A stretch of 64,000 bases of DNA from Streptomyces niveus (GTDB lineage Bacteria; Actinomycetota; Actinomycetes; Streptomycetales; Streptomycetaceae): contig NZ_CP018047.1 of NCBI RefSeq assembly GCF_002009175.1, positions 1,240,001 through 1,304,000 on the forward strand, in the 5' to 3' direction. Positions 1 to 8,738 of the stretch are shown here, in pieces (within the stretch, counting starts at the first letter, position 1; each line of letters begins with the position of its first letter). A model generated the notes under the pieces. It was not told the origin of the DNA and did not search any database. It saw only the letters and a list, made by a program, of their open reading frames with translations. Both the position numbers and the translations under genes were made by a program.

Positions 1-1
1 G

Positions 2-1633
2 GCACACGGCGTCCGGTTCGGTGACCGTGTCGCGATCATGTGCCGCACCCGGTACGAGTGGACGGTCTTCGACTTCGCGCTGTGGTCGGTCGGCGCCCAC
101 TCCGTGCCGGTCTACCCGACGTCGTCCGCCGAGCAGGTCTTCTGGATGCTGTACGACGCCGAGGTCTCGGCCTGCATGGTCGAGCACGAGGACCACGCGA
201 TGACCGTCGGCTCGGTGATCGACCGGCTCCCCCGCCTCAAGCGGCTGTGGCAGCTCGACGCGGGCGCGGTCGCCGAGCTGAACGCCGCCGGCGCCGACAT
301 CGACGACGACGTGGTGCACCGGCACCGCCGCGCGGTGACACCCGACTCGACGGCCACGGTCATCTACACCTCGGGCACCACCGGCCGCCCCAAGGGCTGT
401 GTGATCACGCACGCGAACTTCATGTTCGAGACGGACACGATGATCGCCCGCTGGGAGCCGGTCTTCCACTCCAAGCGCGGTGACGAGGCGTCGACACTGC
501 TCTTCCTGCCACTCGCGCACGTCTTCGGCCGCATGGTGGAGATCGCCGCGATCCGGGGCCGGGTCAAGCTCGGCCACCAGCCGGTGATGCGGGCGAATGA
601 ACTGCTCCCGGATCTGGCCGCGTTCCGGCCGAGCTTCATCCTGGCCGTGCCGTACATCTTCGAGAAGATCTTCCACGCCGCGCGCCGCAAGGCTGAGCGG
701 GAGGGGAGGACGGGCCCCTTCGACAAGGCCGTGGACGTGGCGGTCAGGCACGCGGAGGCGATGGAGCACAAGGCGTTCGGGATCGGCCCGGGCCCGTCGG
801 CGGGGCTGCGGATCCAGCACCAGTTCTTCGAGAAGGCCGTGTACTCCAAGGTGCGGGCCGCGATGGGCGGCCGGGTACGGCACGCGATGTCGGGCGGCTC
901 CGGCATGGACCGGCAGCTCGGTCTGTTCTTCGAGGGCGCCGGCGTCACGGTCTTCGAGGGGTACGGCCTGACGGAGTCCAGCGCGGCGGCCACGGCCAAC
1001 CCGCCGGAGCGCACCCGGTACGGGACGGTCGGCCGGCCCATTCCGGGGACCACCGTGCACATCGCGAAGGACGGGGAGGTGTGGCTGCACGGCCGGCACG
1101 TCTTCGCGGGCTATCTGAACGACCCGAAGGCCACCGACGCCGTACTGCGGGACGGCTGGCTGGCCACGGGCGACCTCGGCGCGCTCGACGAGGACGGCTA
1201 TCTGACCATCACCGGGCGGAAGAAGGAGATCCTGGTGACGTCGGGCGGCAAGAGCGTGTCGCCGGCCGGTCTGGAGGAGCGCGTACGGGCCCATCCGCTG
1301 GTCGCGCAGTGCATCGTGGTCGGCAACGACCGGCCGTACATCGCCGCGCTGGTCACCGTCGACCAGGAGGCGGTGGACCACTGGCTCGCGATGCAGGGCA
1401 AACCGCCACTGCGCCCGGTGGACCTGGTGCGCGACCCGGATCTGGAGCTGGAGGTCCGGCGCGCGGTGGTGGCGGCCAACACGCTGGTGTCGCAGGCCGA
1501 GTCGATCCGTACGTTCCGGATCCTGGCGCATCCCTTCAGCGAGGAGCACGGTCTGCTGACACCGTCGCTGAAGCTGAAGCGCAAGGCGATCGAGACGGCG
1601 TACACGGTCGAGGTGGACGCGCTCTACCGCTGA
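2..1633 (+). CDS. Long-chain fatty acid-CoA ligase (AMP-binding), 5' partial
   Basis: This is the 3' part of an acyl-CoA synthetase of the ANL adenylating superfamily (FadD15-like), which activates long-chain fatty acids through an acyl-AMP intermediate. The frame is open from base 2 with no start, so the N-terminus lies outside the window; about 543 codons are visible, most of a protein of roughly 600 residues. Visible motifs are the P-loop TSGTTGRPKG, the YGLTESS motif, TGDLG with the ribose-binding Asp, and GRKKEILVTSGGK at the hinge to the C-terminal domain. The family is sure; the preferred chain length cannot be read from the sequence. Confidence 0.93.
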   Translation, partial: AHGVRFGDRVAIMCRTRYEWTVFDFALWSVGAHSVPVYPTSSAEQVFWMLYDAEVSACMVEHEDHAMTVGSVIDRLPRLKRLWQLDAGAVAELNAAGADIDDDVVHRHRRAVTPDSTATVIYTSGTTGRPKGCVITHANFMFETDTMIARWEPVFHSKRGDEASTLLFLPLAHVFGRMVEIAAIRGRVKLGHQPVMRANELLPDLAAFRPSFILAVPYIFEKIFHAARRKAEREGRTGPFDKAVDVAVRHAEAMEHKAFGIGPGPSAGLRIQHQFFEKAVYSKVRAAMGGRVRHAMSGGSGMDRQLGLFFEGAGVTVFEGYGLTESSAAATANPPERTRYGTVGRPIPGTTVHIAKDGEVWLHGRHVFAGYLNDPKATDAVLRDGWLATGDLGALDEDGYLTITGRKKEILVTSGGKSVSPAGLEERVRAHPLVAQCIVVGNDRPYIAALVTVDQEAVDHWLAMQGKPPLRPVDLVRDPDLELEVRRAVVAANTLVSQAESIRTFRILAHPFSEEHGLLTPSLKLKRKAIETAYTVEVDALYR

Positions 1634-1716
1634 CGAGTGGGAATGCGGGAATGCGGGCACGCCCCTGTTCGTTGGGCCCCTGAGAATCAATCCGACGACG
1701 TAAGGATCGACCGCAC

Positions 1717-2556
1717 GTGAGTAAGGTCCCCACCCTCACCCTCAACAACGGCGTCGAGATGCCCCAACTGGGGTTCGGTGTCTGGCAGGTCCCCGACGAC
1801 GAGGCGACGCGGTCGGTGAGCACGGCCCTGGAGGCCGGCTACCGCAGCATCGACACGGCGGCGATCTACGGGAACGAAGAGGGCACGGGCAAGGCGATCA
1901 GCGCCTCCGGGATCGCCCGCGAAGACCTCTTCGTCACCACCAAGCTGTGGAACGGCAAGAAGGAGACCTGGACGCGGGACGGCGTGCTGCGCGCGCTCGA
2001 CACGTCCCTGTCGAAGCTCGGTCTCGACCACATCGACCTGTATCTGATCCACTGGCCGCGCGCGGTGCGCGACGACTACCTGACGATCTGGCGCGCGTTC
2101 GAGGAGATCGCCGAGACCGGCCGGGCGAAGGCGATCGGTGTGTCCAACTTCCAGCCCGCGCATCTGCGGCGGCTGCTGGACGAGACGTCGGTCGTACCGG
2201 CGGTCAACCAGGTGGAGCTGCACCCGCTGTTCCAGCAGACCGAGGTCCGCGCCGCCAACGCCGAACACGGCATCGTGACGGAAGCCTGGTCACCGCTCGG
2301 CTCCGGCAAGGGGCTGCTCGACATCCCGACGGTGCTGGCGATCGCCCACAAGCACGGGCGGACGGCGGCGCAGATCGTGCTGCGCTGGCACCTCCAGCTC
2401 GGCAATGTGGCGATCCCGAAGTCCGTGACGCCGTCCCGGATCAAGGAGAACTTCGAGGTGTCCGGCTTCGAACTGGACGCGGAGGACCTGGCGGCGCTCA
2501 AGGCCCTGGACTCCGACACCCGCCTGGGCTTCGACCCGGACACGTACGACGGCTGA
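1717..2556 (+). CDS. Aldo/keto reductase
   Basis: Cytosolic NADPH-dependent carbonyl reductase of 279 residues with the AKR TIM-barrel, closest in style to the 2,5-diketo-D-gluconate reductase (AKR5) group. The catalytic tetrad is visible: Asp and Tyr in DTAAIYGNE, Lys in TTKLWNG and His in LYLIHWP. The C-terminal cofactor-binding segment IPKSVTPSRIKEN is present. It starts with GTG about ten bases after AAGGAT and lies 83 bp downstream of the acyl-CoA ligase on the same strand, so the two could share a transcript. The substrate is not predictable. Confidence 0.93.
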   Translation: MSKVPTLTLNNGVEMPQLGFGVWQVPDDEATRSVSTALEAGYRSIDTAAIYGNEEGTGKAISASGIAREDLFVTTKLWNGKKETWTRDGVLRALDTSLSKLGLDHIDLYLIHWPRAVRDDYLTIWRAFEEIAETGRAKAIGVSNFQPAHLRRLLDETSVVPAVNQVELHPLFQQTEVRAANAEHGIVTEAWSPLGSGKGLLDIPTVLAIAHKHGRTAAQIVLRWHLQLGNVAIPKSVTPSRIKENFEVSGFELDAEDLAALKALDSDTRLGFDPDTYDG

Positions 2557-2586
2557 GCCACCAACTGGTCCGCGATCGCCGGGCGC

Positions 2587-3573
2587 TCAGCGGGCCGGTA
2601 GGGCGGACGCGCGCAGCGCCTCGGCCAGCCACTCGAACGGGAACCGTTCCGGCGGCGTGTTGTTCATGGTGGTGACCAGTGCCATGTACCGGTCGAGCGG
2701 TCCCTCCGGATCCGGTGGTGTGCGGTCCCACTCCGCGCCCGCCAGCATGTGGTCGGCCGTCTGGATGCGGAACTCGGGGGTGTCCGGGATCGGGGGGCTG
2801 TCCGGTGTCGCGAAGATACCGGTCAGCCAGCCGATCCACCGGTCGGCGTTCTCCCGCCCCCGGGGTGAGTCCGGCGGCACCCCCTCCCGTGCCGCGTCCA
2901 TCACCGCCTCGCCGATCGGTGTGGCCGCCTCCAGGTTGTCCAGCATCGGTGACGAGGTCATCAGCGGCCCGGCCCCGGTGGTGCACGCCTCGTGCAGCTC
3001 ACGGCGTACGGCCTGGCGGACCTCGGTGTCCCGGATGAGTTCGGCCAGTTCGATCCACGCCTCGATCTGGGCCGCGGTGGGGTGTTCGGGCAGCTCCGGC
3101 CGGGCCGCCCGCCACCATTCGACCATCCGCTCGGGTGGCTCCCAGCCGGTGGAGACCTCGGTCCAGAACTCGTCGATCAGCCGGTCGCGCTCCTCGTCCG
3201 GCATACCTGCCAGCTTGTGCATCAGCGTGACCTGCTCGGCCGTGGAGTCCTGCCGCAGGATGGCCGACAGCACCGCGCGGCGGCTGCGCAGCCGTGCCTC
3301 CTGCCGTGCCAGCAGGGCCAGGTGGGTGGCGGCCAGCTCGCGCAGCGTCGCCTCGCCGGCCAGCACCCGCCGGATCTCGTCCAGGCCGGCGTCGAGTTCC
3401 CGTAGGGTCCGGACCAGTTCCAGCCGGGCGATGGCCGACACGTCGTAGAGGCGGTGGCCGGCCGGGGTACTGGCGGCCGGCGTGACGACGCCGGCGTCCG
3501 CGTAGTACCGGACGGCGCTGACGCTCAGGCCGGTCCGCCGGGCGACATCTCCGATGGCGTACAGCTCGTTCAT
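2587..3573 (-). CDS. MerR family transcriptional regulator
   Basis: A DNA-binding regulator of 328 residues. The N-terminal winged helix-turn-helix is classic MerR (YAIGDVARRTGLSVSAVRYYADAGVV), with the RYY turn and a following helix LRELDAGLDEIRRVLAG that would form the dimer coiled coil. The long C-terminal part, about residues 100-328, has no cysteine cluster and is not a TipAS domain; it looks like an uncharacterised ligand domain. I chose ATG at 3573, which puts the helix-turn-helix at the normal distance from the N-terminus; GTG at 3588 is also open. It is convergent with the aldo/keto reductase, with about 30 bp between them. Confidence 0.88.
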   Translation of the reverse strand: MNELYAIGDVARRTGLSVSAVRYYADAGVVTPAASTPAGHRLYDVSAIARLELVRTLRELDAGLDEIRRVLAGEATLRELAATHLALLARQEARLRSRRAVLSAILRQDSTAEQVTLMHKLAGMPDEERDRLIDEFWTEVSTGWEPPERMVEWWRAARPELPEHPTAAQIEAWIELAELIRDTEVRQAVRRELHEACTTGAGPLMTSSPMLDNLEAATPIGEAVMDAAREGVPPDSPRGRENADRWIGWLTGIFATPDSPPIPDTPEFRIQTADHMLAGAEWDRTPPDPEGPLDRYMALVTTMNNTPPERFPFEWLAEALRASALPAR

Positions 3574-3667
3574 GTCCACGACGCCCACTATGCGATCTCA
3601 ACCGGCTTGAGACGCAAGCCCGGTCAGGAACCGGATCGGGTGATCGCGCGCCCGCGGCTGGTCGTCG

Positions 3668-4477
3668 TCAGTGACAGTCGAAGCGCCAGTCCCACGGAAG
3701 GCCGGGGCACTCGCGGCAGTGGAAGAAGTAGACGCCGCCGCAGTCGCCCAGCTGTATGTCGCCGGTGATGGTCAGAAGGTGCTCCATGCGGTGTCCGCTC
3801 TCGCAGTTCGGCCAGTCGGCGGGCTGCGTCCAGGCGGGCCAGCCGCCGACCTTCGTCCCGATGACGTTGGAGTCGGGTGGCCACGCCGAGCCGCCCGTCG
3901 GCAGCCGGAAACGAGGTTCCCAGGTCTCCCACATGTCCTTGGGCAGATCGAGCCACCTCGGGAAGTCCTCGGCGGTGATCGGGGACAACGTGGAGGGTTG
4001 CGGCATGTTGTCCTCGTCGTACTCCCCCTCGCTCACCCCGGGGATCTCGGACAGCGACCCTCCAGCCATGACCTCGGCCTCGTTGCGCCAGTACAGCTGC
4101 GGCATCACCAGCAGCCTGGGATCCTGCTCATGGATCAGCGCGCACCAGGCCAGTTGCAGCAGATCCTTCCCCTCCGGGAACTCCAGCCCCGGAACATCCC
4201 GGGCGAACAGTTGCAGGATCGGCACCATGGGCACCGCACCCGGGACGATCTCGGTGGTGTTGCCCAAGTCGGACCCGTACGTCCAGTGGCCTTCCTGCGC
4301 GCAGTACGGCCACGGCTCGTCCGCAGGCCACAGCAGCCGGCCTCCGAGCGAACTCTCCCGCACGCCGGGGTCGCCGGGCTCCGGGTTGAGGAGGGTGGTT
4401 TCCCGGGCGAGGCCCGCGTACTCCGGTATCAGGGTGCGCAGATCCTTCGCGGGCGACTCGGGTACATCTCCGGGCAT
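3668..4477 (-). CDS. DUF1963 (YwqG-like) protein
   Basis: A 269-residue cytosolic protein of the DUF1963/YwqG group, whose function is unknown. Support comes from GGRLLWPADEPWPYC near residue 48, acidic spacer segments, and the characteristic KVGGWPAWTQ motif near residue 208, followed by a C-terminal region with QLGDCGGVYFF and a CREC pair. There is no signal peptide or membrane segment. The start is set by GAGGAG just upstream of the ATG. The gene stands alone between the MerR gene and the divergent PGPGW gene. Confidence 0.8.
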   Translation of the reverse strand: MPGDVPESPAKDLRTLIPEYAGLARETTLLNPEPGDPGVRESSLGGRLLWPADEPWPYCAQEGHWTYGSDLGNTTEIVPGAVPMVPILQLFARDVPGLEFPEGKDLLQLAWCALIHEQDPRLLVMPQLYWRNEAEVMAGGSLSEIPGVSEGEYDEDNMPQPSTLSPITAEDFPRWLDLPKDMWETWEPRFRLPTGGSAWPPDSNVIGTKVGGWPAWTQPADWPNCESGHRMEHLLTITGDIQLGDCGGVYFFHCRECPGLPWDWRFDCH

Positions 4478-4700
4478 CGTGGCTCCTCAGGCGTACAGAG
4501 ATCGGCGGAACGCTGCGGGCACGTTAGTACGCGCCACTGACACGACGTCGAGGTCGCGGAGGGCCGGTCATCGACGACGTCGGCCTCGGCAGTGCAAAGC
4601 TCCCGGAGTGGGAGAACTCCTTCGATTACGATCGCCCTCGCCGGCCGGACACCCTACGAACGACTCCGGACCATCCCTGCCCGTCCGGGGAGACCAGAAG

Positions 4701-5111
4701 GTGAGTGAGGTGCGCAGACAGACTCCTCTACGTCGAGGGCTCGCGCTTGTGACGGGAGTGGCGCTGCTGCTCCTCGGCATCGCACTGCTCGTCCTGCCCG
4801 GGCCCGGGCTGCTGCTCGTACTCGCCGGGCTGCTGGTCATCTCCGATCAGTTCCCTTCCGCGGCCCGCTACGTCGACCCGGTACGGGAGCGCGCCATGCG
4901 CGCTGCCAGGGAAAGCGTCTCCTCCCCGCTCCGGATCACCGGAGCCGCCCTCACCGCGGCGGCTCTTATGGCGGCCGGGCTGTTCTGGGGACTGATGCCC
5001 GAACTGCCCTTCGGCGGCTGGCCCACCGGGGCTGGGCTGATCCTTTCGAGTCTGCTCCTTGTCGCCCTGCTGGTGTACAGCTACCGCACGACGCGTGGCA
5101 GCCGCAGTTGA
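4701..5111 (+). CDS. PGPGW-family transmembrane protein
   Basis: A 136-residue integral membrane protein of the actinobacterial PGPGW family (TIGR02611-like). The first hydrophobic hairpin contains LVLPGPGLLLVLAGLL at about residues 28-43, a cytoplasmic loop rich in Arg follows, and a second membrane pair sits near residues 80-128 (ALTAAALMAAGLFWGL and GLILSSLLLVALLVYSY). The expected final Trp of the motif is Leu here. Its function is unknown. The GTG start follows GGGGAGA at a normal distance; the longer open frame upstream has no family match. The gene is read from the opposite strand to the C-terminal extension of the AraC gene. Confidence 0.82.
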   Translation: MSEVRRQTPLRRGLALVTGVALLLLGIALLVLPGPGLLLVLAGLLVISDQFPSAARYVDPVRERAMRAARESVSSPLRITGAALTAAALMAAGLFWGLMPELPFGGWPTGAGLILSSLLLVALLVYSYRTTRGSRS

Positions 5112-6059
5112 CGGTCGGCAACTCCCTTCTCCCGTGCGGTGTTCCTGTGGGCTGATGCCCCGCACCCGCTTGAAGGCCGCGCTCAGTGCGAACGAGCCGC
5201 CGTAGCCGACCTGGCGGGCGATCGACTCGACCGTGGCGTCCGTCTCCCGCAGCCGGTCGGCGGCCAACGAGAGCCGCCAGTCGGCGAGATACGCCATCGG
5301 GGACTCACCCACCAGCGCGGTGAAACGGCGGGCGAGCGCCGCGCGGGAGACCCCGCACTCCGCGGCGAGCGACGCGACGGTCCAGGGGTGGGCCGGTTCG
5401 TTCTGGAGGAGCCGGAGCGCCCGGCCCACCACCGGGTCGCCCATCGCCCGGTACCAGCCTGGCGCCGCCGCGTCCGGGCGGGAGAACCACGTCCGCAGCG
5501 CCGCGATCAGCAGCAGATCGAGCACCCGGTCGAGCACGACGCTCTGGCCGGGGTCGTCCCGTGAGATCTCGTCGTCCAGGACCGGCAGCAGCGGGCAGTT
5601 CCAGGCGTCGGCGGGCAGGTGGACCACGTCGGGCAGCGCGTCGAGGAGCCGCCGGCTGACCTCGCCGTCCATCCCGTAGGTCCCGACGAGCGTCGTCGAC
5701 GACCCGTCGGGCGCGTTGCCCCAGGTCCGTACGCCGAGATTCATGGACTGCGCGAGCGGTTCGCCGCGCAACGTGTGGCAGGTGCCGCCGGGGCCGATGA
5801 GCGCGTGCGGCGTACTGCCGGGAGCGTCGGTGACGGTGTACGCCTCCGGGCCGCGCACGATCGCGATGTCGCCGGGGCGCAGTACGACGGGCTCCGTGCC
5901 CGAGTCGTGGACGAGCCATGCCTCGCCGCGCGTGACGCACATCAGACAGAGCGGGGCGTGGTCCTCGATCCGTACCGACCACGGCGGTTCCATCACCATG
6001 CGCAGCAGGAAGGCCCCTCGCGCGCGGGGTCCGTCGAGAAGTCCGGCGAGTGCGTCCAC
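4728..6059 (-). CDS. AraC family transcriptional regulator with extended C-terminus
   Basis: AraC-type regulator. Residues 1-200 form a cupin-like sensor (LRPGDIAIVRGPEAYTV) and residues 205-308 two helix-turn-helices (TVASLAAECGVSRAALARRF and the second around ATVESIARQVGYGG), ending in the standard GISPQEHR at about base 5136. Normally the stop follows within a few codons. Here the frame stays open for another 135 Arg-, Gln- and Gly-rich residues to 4728, antisense to the PGPGW gene. Either the tail is a real but meaningless extension or a base change removed the stop. The start is GTG, 45 bp after the pterin dehydratase gene. Confidence 0.8.
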   Translation of the reverse strand: MDALAGLLDGPRARGAFLLRMVMEPPWSVRIEDHAPLCLMCVTRGEAWLVHDSGTEPVVLRPGDIAIVRGPEAYTVTDAPGSTPHALIGPGGTCHTLRGEPLAQSMNLGVRTWGNAPDGSSTTLVGTYGMDGEVSRRLLDALPDVVHLPADAWNCPLLPVLDDEISRDDPGQSVVLDRVLDLLLIAALRTWFSRPDAAAPGWYRAMGDPVVGRALRLLQNEPAHPWTVASLAAECGVSRAALARRFTALVGESPMAYLADWRLSLAADRLRETDATVESIARQVGYGGSFALSAAFKRVRGISPQEHRTGEGSCRPSTAAATRRAVAVHQQGDKEQTRKDQPSPGGPAAEGQFGHQSPEQPGRHKSRRGEGGSGDPERGGDAFPGSAHGALPYRVDVAGRGRELIGDDQQPGEYEQQPGPGQDEQCDAEEQQRHSRHKREPST

Positions 6060-6104
6060 ACCGGCCAGATTAGACGCGCCGTGTGGACGGCCGGAGACCG
6101 TGTC

Positions 6105-6407
6105 TCAGCTCGCGCCGTGCGTGGGCGCGATCTCCTCGACCCGGGCGGCCAGGTCGAAGTCGCGGTCCGTGATCCCGCCGACGTCGTGCGAGTTCACGGC
6201 CAGGTCGACGGTGTTGTAGCCGAGGGTGAGATCGGAGTGGTGGTTCAGCTCCTCCTGGATCCGCGCGACGTGCACGACCATCGCCGCCGCCGCGAAGTGG
6301 TCGGCGAGCCGGTAGCTGCGGGCGATCTTGCCGTCCTCGACGGACCACTCGGGCAGCGCCGCGAGCCGGTCCGCGATCTCCTGGGACGTCAGGACGTTCT
6401 TCGCCAT
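6105..6407 (-). CDS. phhB: Pterin-4a-carbinolamine dehydratase
   Basis: A 100-residue 4a-hydroxytetrahydrobiopterin dehydratase, which recycles oxidised tetrahydropterin cofactor or acts as a DCoH-like protein. The family signature is visible: PEWSVEDGKIARSYRLADH, then ELNHHSDLTLGYNTVDLAVNS with the active-site His pair, then the DFDLAARVE helix. ATG at 6407 is preferred because AAGGAG precedes it by five bases; the upstream in-frame GTG at 6413 would overlap that ribosome binding site. It is coupled to the NADH dehydrogenase gene just upstream. No aromatic amino acid hydroxylase is in the window. Confidence 0.92.
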   Translation of the reverse strand: MAKNVLTSQEIADRLAALPEWSVEDGKIARSYRLADHFAAAAMVVHVARIQEELNHHSDLTLGYNTVDLAVNSHDVGGITDRDFDLAARVEEIAPTHGAS

Positions 6408-6409
6408 GG

Positions 6410-7738
6410 TCACTCCTTACGAGGTCCGCCGGGGACCCTCGCCAGTTCGGGGGACGCGGTGTCGAGCGGCACGGTGTAGGAGCGTACGAGGCCGAGCTGT
6501 ACGCCCTGCCGTGGCAGCACCGCGTCCAGTATCCAGTCCGCCGCGACGCGGACCCGGTTCCCCGGCATGGCCGCCAGATGGTAGCCGCGGGTGACCGCCC
6601 CGGCGAGCGGGCCGGAGAGCGGCACCCCGAGCGGGTTGGCGGCGGCCTTGACCCCGCCGAGGTCGACGAGGAAGCCGAGATCGTGGTGCGCGTAGGCGCG
6701 CGTCTCCCCGTGGCCGAGCGACGCGGCCACGTTGTGGCCGGCCACCCTGCCCTGGCGGGACGCGTGCTGCGCGGTCATCGGGGTGCACTGCCCCGGCCTG
6801 GTCAGATCGGGTACGGCGGCGGCGTCGCCGCACGCGAAGACCTCGGGGTGGCCGGGAACGTTCAGGCGCGGGTCGACCTTCAGCCTGCCGTGTTCGACGG
6901 GCAGTCCGACCTCGCTGACCAGCGGGTCGGGCCGGACGCCGACGCACCAGACGAGGGTCCGGGTCCCGACGAACTCCCCGTCGTCGAGCTGGACGCCCTT
7001 CGGTGTGGCCTCGGTGACGGACGTGCCGGTGCGGACGTCCACGCCCCGTCCGCGCAGTACGCGGTGGGCGGTGTCGGAGAGCCTGCGGTCCAGTTCGGGC
7101 AGGATCCTGGGCGCGATGTCGACGAGCAGCCAGCGCGGGGCGGGCAGCCTCTTGCCGCCGGGCTGTCTGCGGACCAGGGCGTCGGTGTAGAGCTTGCCCT
7201 GGGCGGCGACCTCGGTGCCGGTGTAGCCCGCGCCGACCACCACGAAGGTGGTGCGCGCCTCGCGCACGGCGCTGTCGTCGGCGGCGGCGAGTTCGATCTG
7301 GCGGGTGACGTGGTCGCGCAGGTACAGGGCCTCGGGCAGGCCCCGGAAGCCGTGGGCGTTCTCGGTGACGCCGGGGATCGGCAGCAGTTTGTTGACGCTG
7401 CCGACGGCGAGGACGAGCCGGTCGTAGGTCAGCTCGCCGGTCTCGCCCTCGGGGCCGGTGTACCGCACGAGCCGCCGCGCCAGGTCGACGTGGTCCGCCT
7501 CGCCGAGTACGACGCGTACCCGCGGCAGCGCCCCGGTCAGTGAGACGGTGACCCGGCGCGGCTCCAGGATCCCGGCGGCCACCTGGGGCAGGAGCGGGAG
7601 GTAGAGGAAGTAGTCGGTCGGGTTGAGGAGGACGACCTCGGCCTGGTCCCGTACGCTCCGGCAGAGCGTACGGGCGGCCTCGAAACCGGCGAATCCGGCT
7701 CCTACGACAACGACGCGCGGACGGTCTGCACGGCTCAC
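6410..7738 (-). CDS. ndh: Type II NADH dehydrogenase (NDH-2 family FAD oxidoreductase)
   Basis: A 442-residue membrane-associated flavoprotein that would pass electrons from NADH to quinone without pumping protons. An N-terminal FAD-binding fold VVVVGAGFAGFEAAR, a second nucleotide-binding motif TFVVVGAGYTGTEVA near residue 165, and the C-terminal FAD motif VFACGDAAAVPDLTRPGQ support the call, followed by QHASRQGRVAGHNV typical of NDH-2. It starts with GTG. Its stop lies within a few bases of the pterin dehydratase start, so the two are probably co-translated. Confidence 0.92.
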   Translation of the reverse strand: MSRADRPRVVVVGAGFAGFEAARTLCRSVRDQAEVVLLNPTDYFLYLPLLPQVAAGILEPRRVTVSLTGALPRVRVVLGEADHVDLARRLVRYTGPEGETGELTYDRLVLAVGSVNKLLPIPGVTENAHGFRGLPEALYLRDHVTRQIELAAADDSAVREARTTFVVVGAGYTGTEVAAQGKLYTDALVRRQPGGKRLPAPRWLLVDIAPRILPELDRRLSDTAHRVLRGRGVDVRTGTSVTEATPKGVQLDDGEFVGTRTLVWCVGVRPDPLVSEVGLPVEHGRLKVDPRLNVPGHPEVFACGDAAAVPDLTRPGQCTPMTAQHASRQGRVAGHNVAASLGHGETRAYAHHDLGFLVDLGGVKAAANPLGVPLSGPLAGAVTRGYHLAAMPGNRVRVAADWILDAVLPRQGVQLGLVRSYTVPLDTASPELARVPGGPRKE

Positions 7739-7778
7739 GTTCGGCTCCGAACTGTGGCTGTCTGCCCCGTCCGCCCCA

Positions 7779-8738
7779 TTATCCTCGCGTGCGCCGGTAC
7801 TGCGACATGATCTCGGCGGGCGTGAGCGCCCGGTCGAAGAACATCAGGTCGTCCATCCGGCAGTCGCAGGGATTGCCCTCCTGGGTGTTCTGCGGATAGC
7901 TGCCGCCGATCTTGATGCCGCGCGGATCGGTGGGCGACGCGACGTCGGGTTCCGGTGCCCCTTCCACCGCCCACGGGTCACCGGCCACGACGTGCCGACC
8001 GGGCAGCGGGCGGCCGTCGCGGTACAGCGCCATCGTGCCCGTGTCGAAGTCGAACGTCGCGGCGAGTGAGACCCAGGTGTCGGGCGGCAGGATCTCCCGC
8101 CAGTCGGCGTCGGCCGCGAACGTCTGTGAACTCCCGTTGTCCACCCGGCGGCCGAGCGCGACGACCTTCATCTCGCCGTTGACCGTGATGAGTTCGAGCA
8201 GGGCGCGTACGTCGTGGCCCTGCGAGGTGCCGGAGAGGATCCCGGCGAGGCCGATCGCGTTGTAACGGTCGTTCGGGTCGGCGGTGTTGGAGTTCGGCGC
8301 GGGATTGTCGGCCGTCATCCTGAACCAGCCCATGACGGTGGTCTCCCGCGCGCCGTTGAAGGCGCCCAGGGTCGGCACCCCCTGCGGTCCGTACACGCCC
8401 GCCTTCCAGTCGTCGCTACCGGCGGTCCCGGGCGAGACCTGTCGGGTACGCAGGACCCGGCCGGGCCGCTCGTCGTCCCTGACCCGTGACTGGGCGCCGC
8501 CGTTGACGAGTTCGAGCGTGGTGCCGGACCGGCCCCGGTCCCGCTCGCGGGCCGGGTCACCGGGGACGGGGTGCTCGAAGTCGTACGCGGCGACCGGGCG
8601 CGGCGCGGCCCCGCCGCCGGCCCGGTCGGCGGCCCGGTCGGCGGGCGCGTCCGCCGGGGCGAACGCCGTGACCAGGAGCGTCGTGGTGAGGGCGAGGGCG
8701 AGGGCCGGCCGGCTCCGCCCCGGTGTGTCAGCGCGCAT
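7779..8738 (-). CDS. Secreted LamG-like (concanavalin-fold) protein
   Basis: A 319-residue exported protein. It has an N-terminal signal sequence (RPALALALTTTLLVTAFAPADA), an Ala/Asp/Arg-rich linker, then a LamG/concanavalin A-like jelly-roll from about residue 50 (VAAYDFEHP, VMGWFRMT, WVSLAATFDFDTGTMALYRDGR) ending in the usual CRMDDLMFFDRALTPAEI. Such domains bind carbohydrate. Its start overlaps the end of the PQQ-type sugar dehydrogenase gene by 11 bp, so it is translated with that enzyme and may help it reach a polymer surface (inference). Confidence 0.85.
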   Translation of the reverse strand: MRADTPGRSRPALALALTTTLLVTAFAPADAPADRAADRAGGGAAPRPVAAYDFEHPVPGDPARERDRGRSGTTLELVNGGAQSRVRDDERPGRVLRTRQVSPGTAGSDDWKAGVYGPQGVPTLGAFNGARETTVMGWFRMTADNPAPNSNTADPNDRYNAIGLAGILSGTSQGHDVRALLELITVNGEMKVVALGRRVDNGSSQTFAADADWREILPPDTWVSLAATFDFDTGTMALYRDGRPLPGRHVVAGDPWAVEGAPEPDVASPTDPRGIKIGGSYPQNTQEGNPCDCRMDDLMFFDRALTPAEIMSQYRRTRG

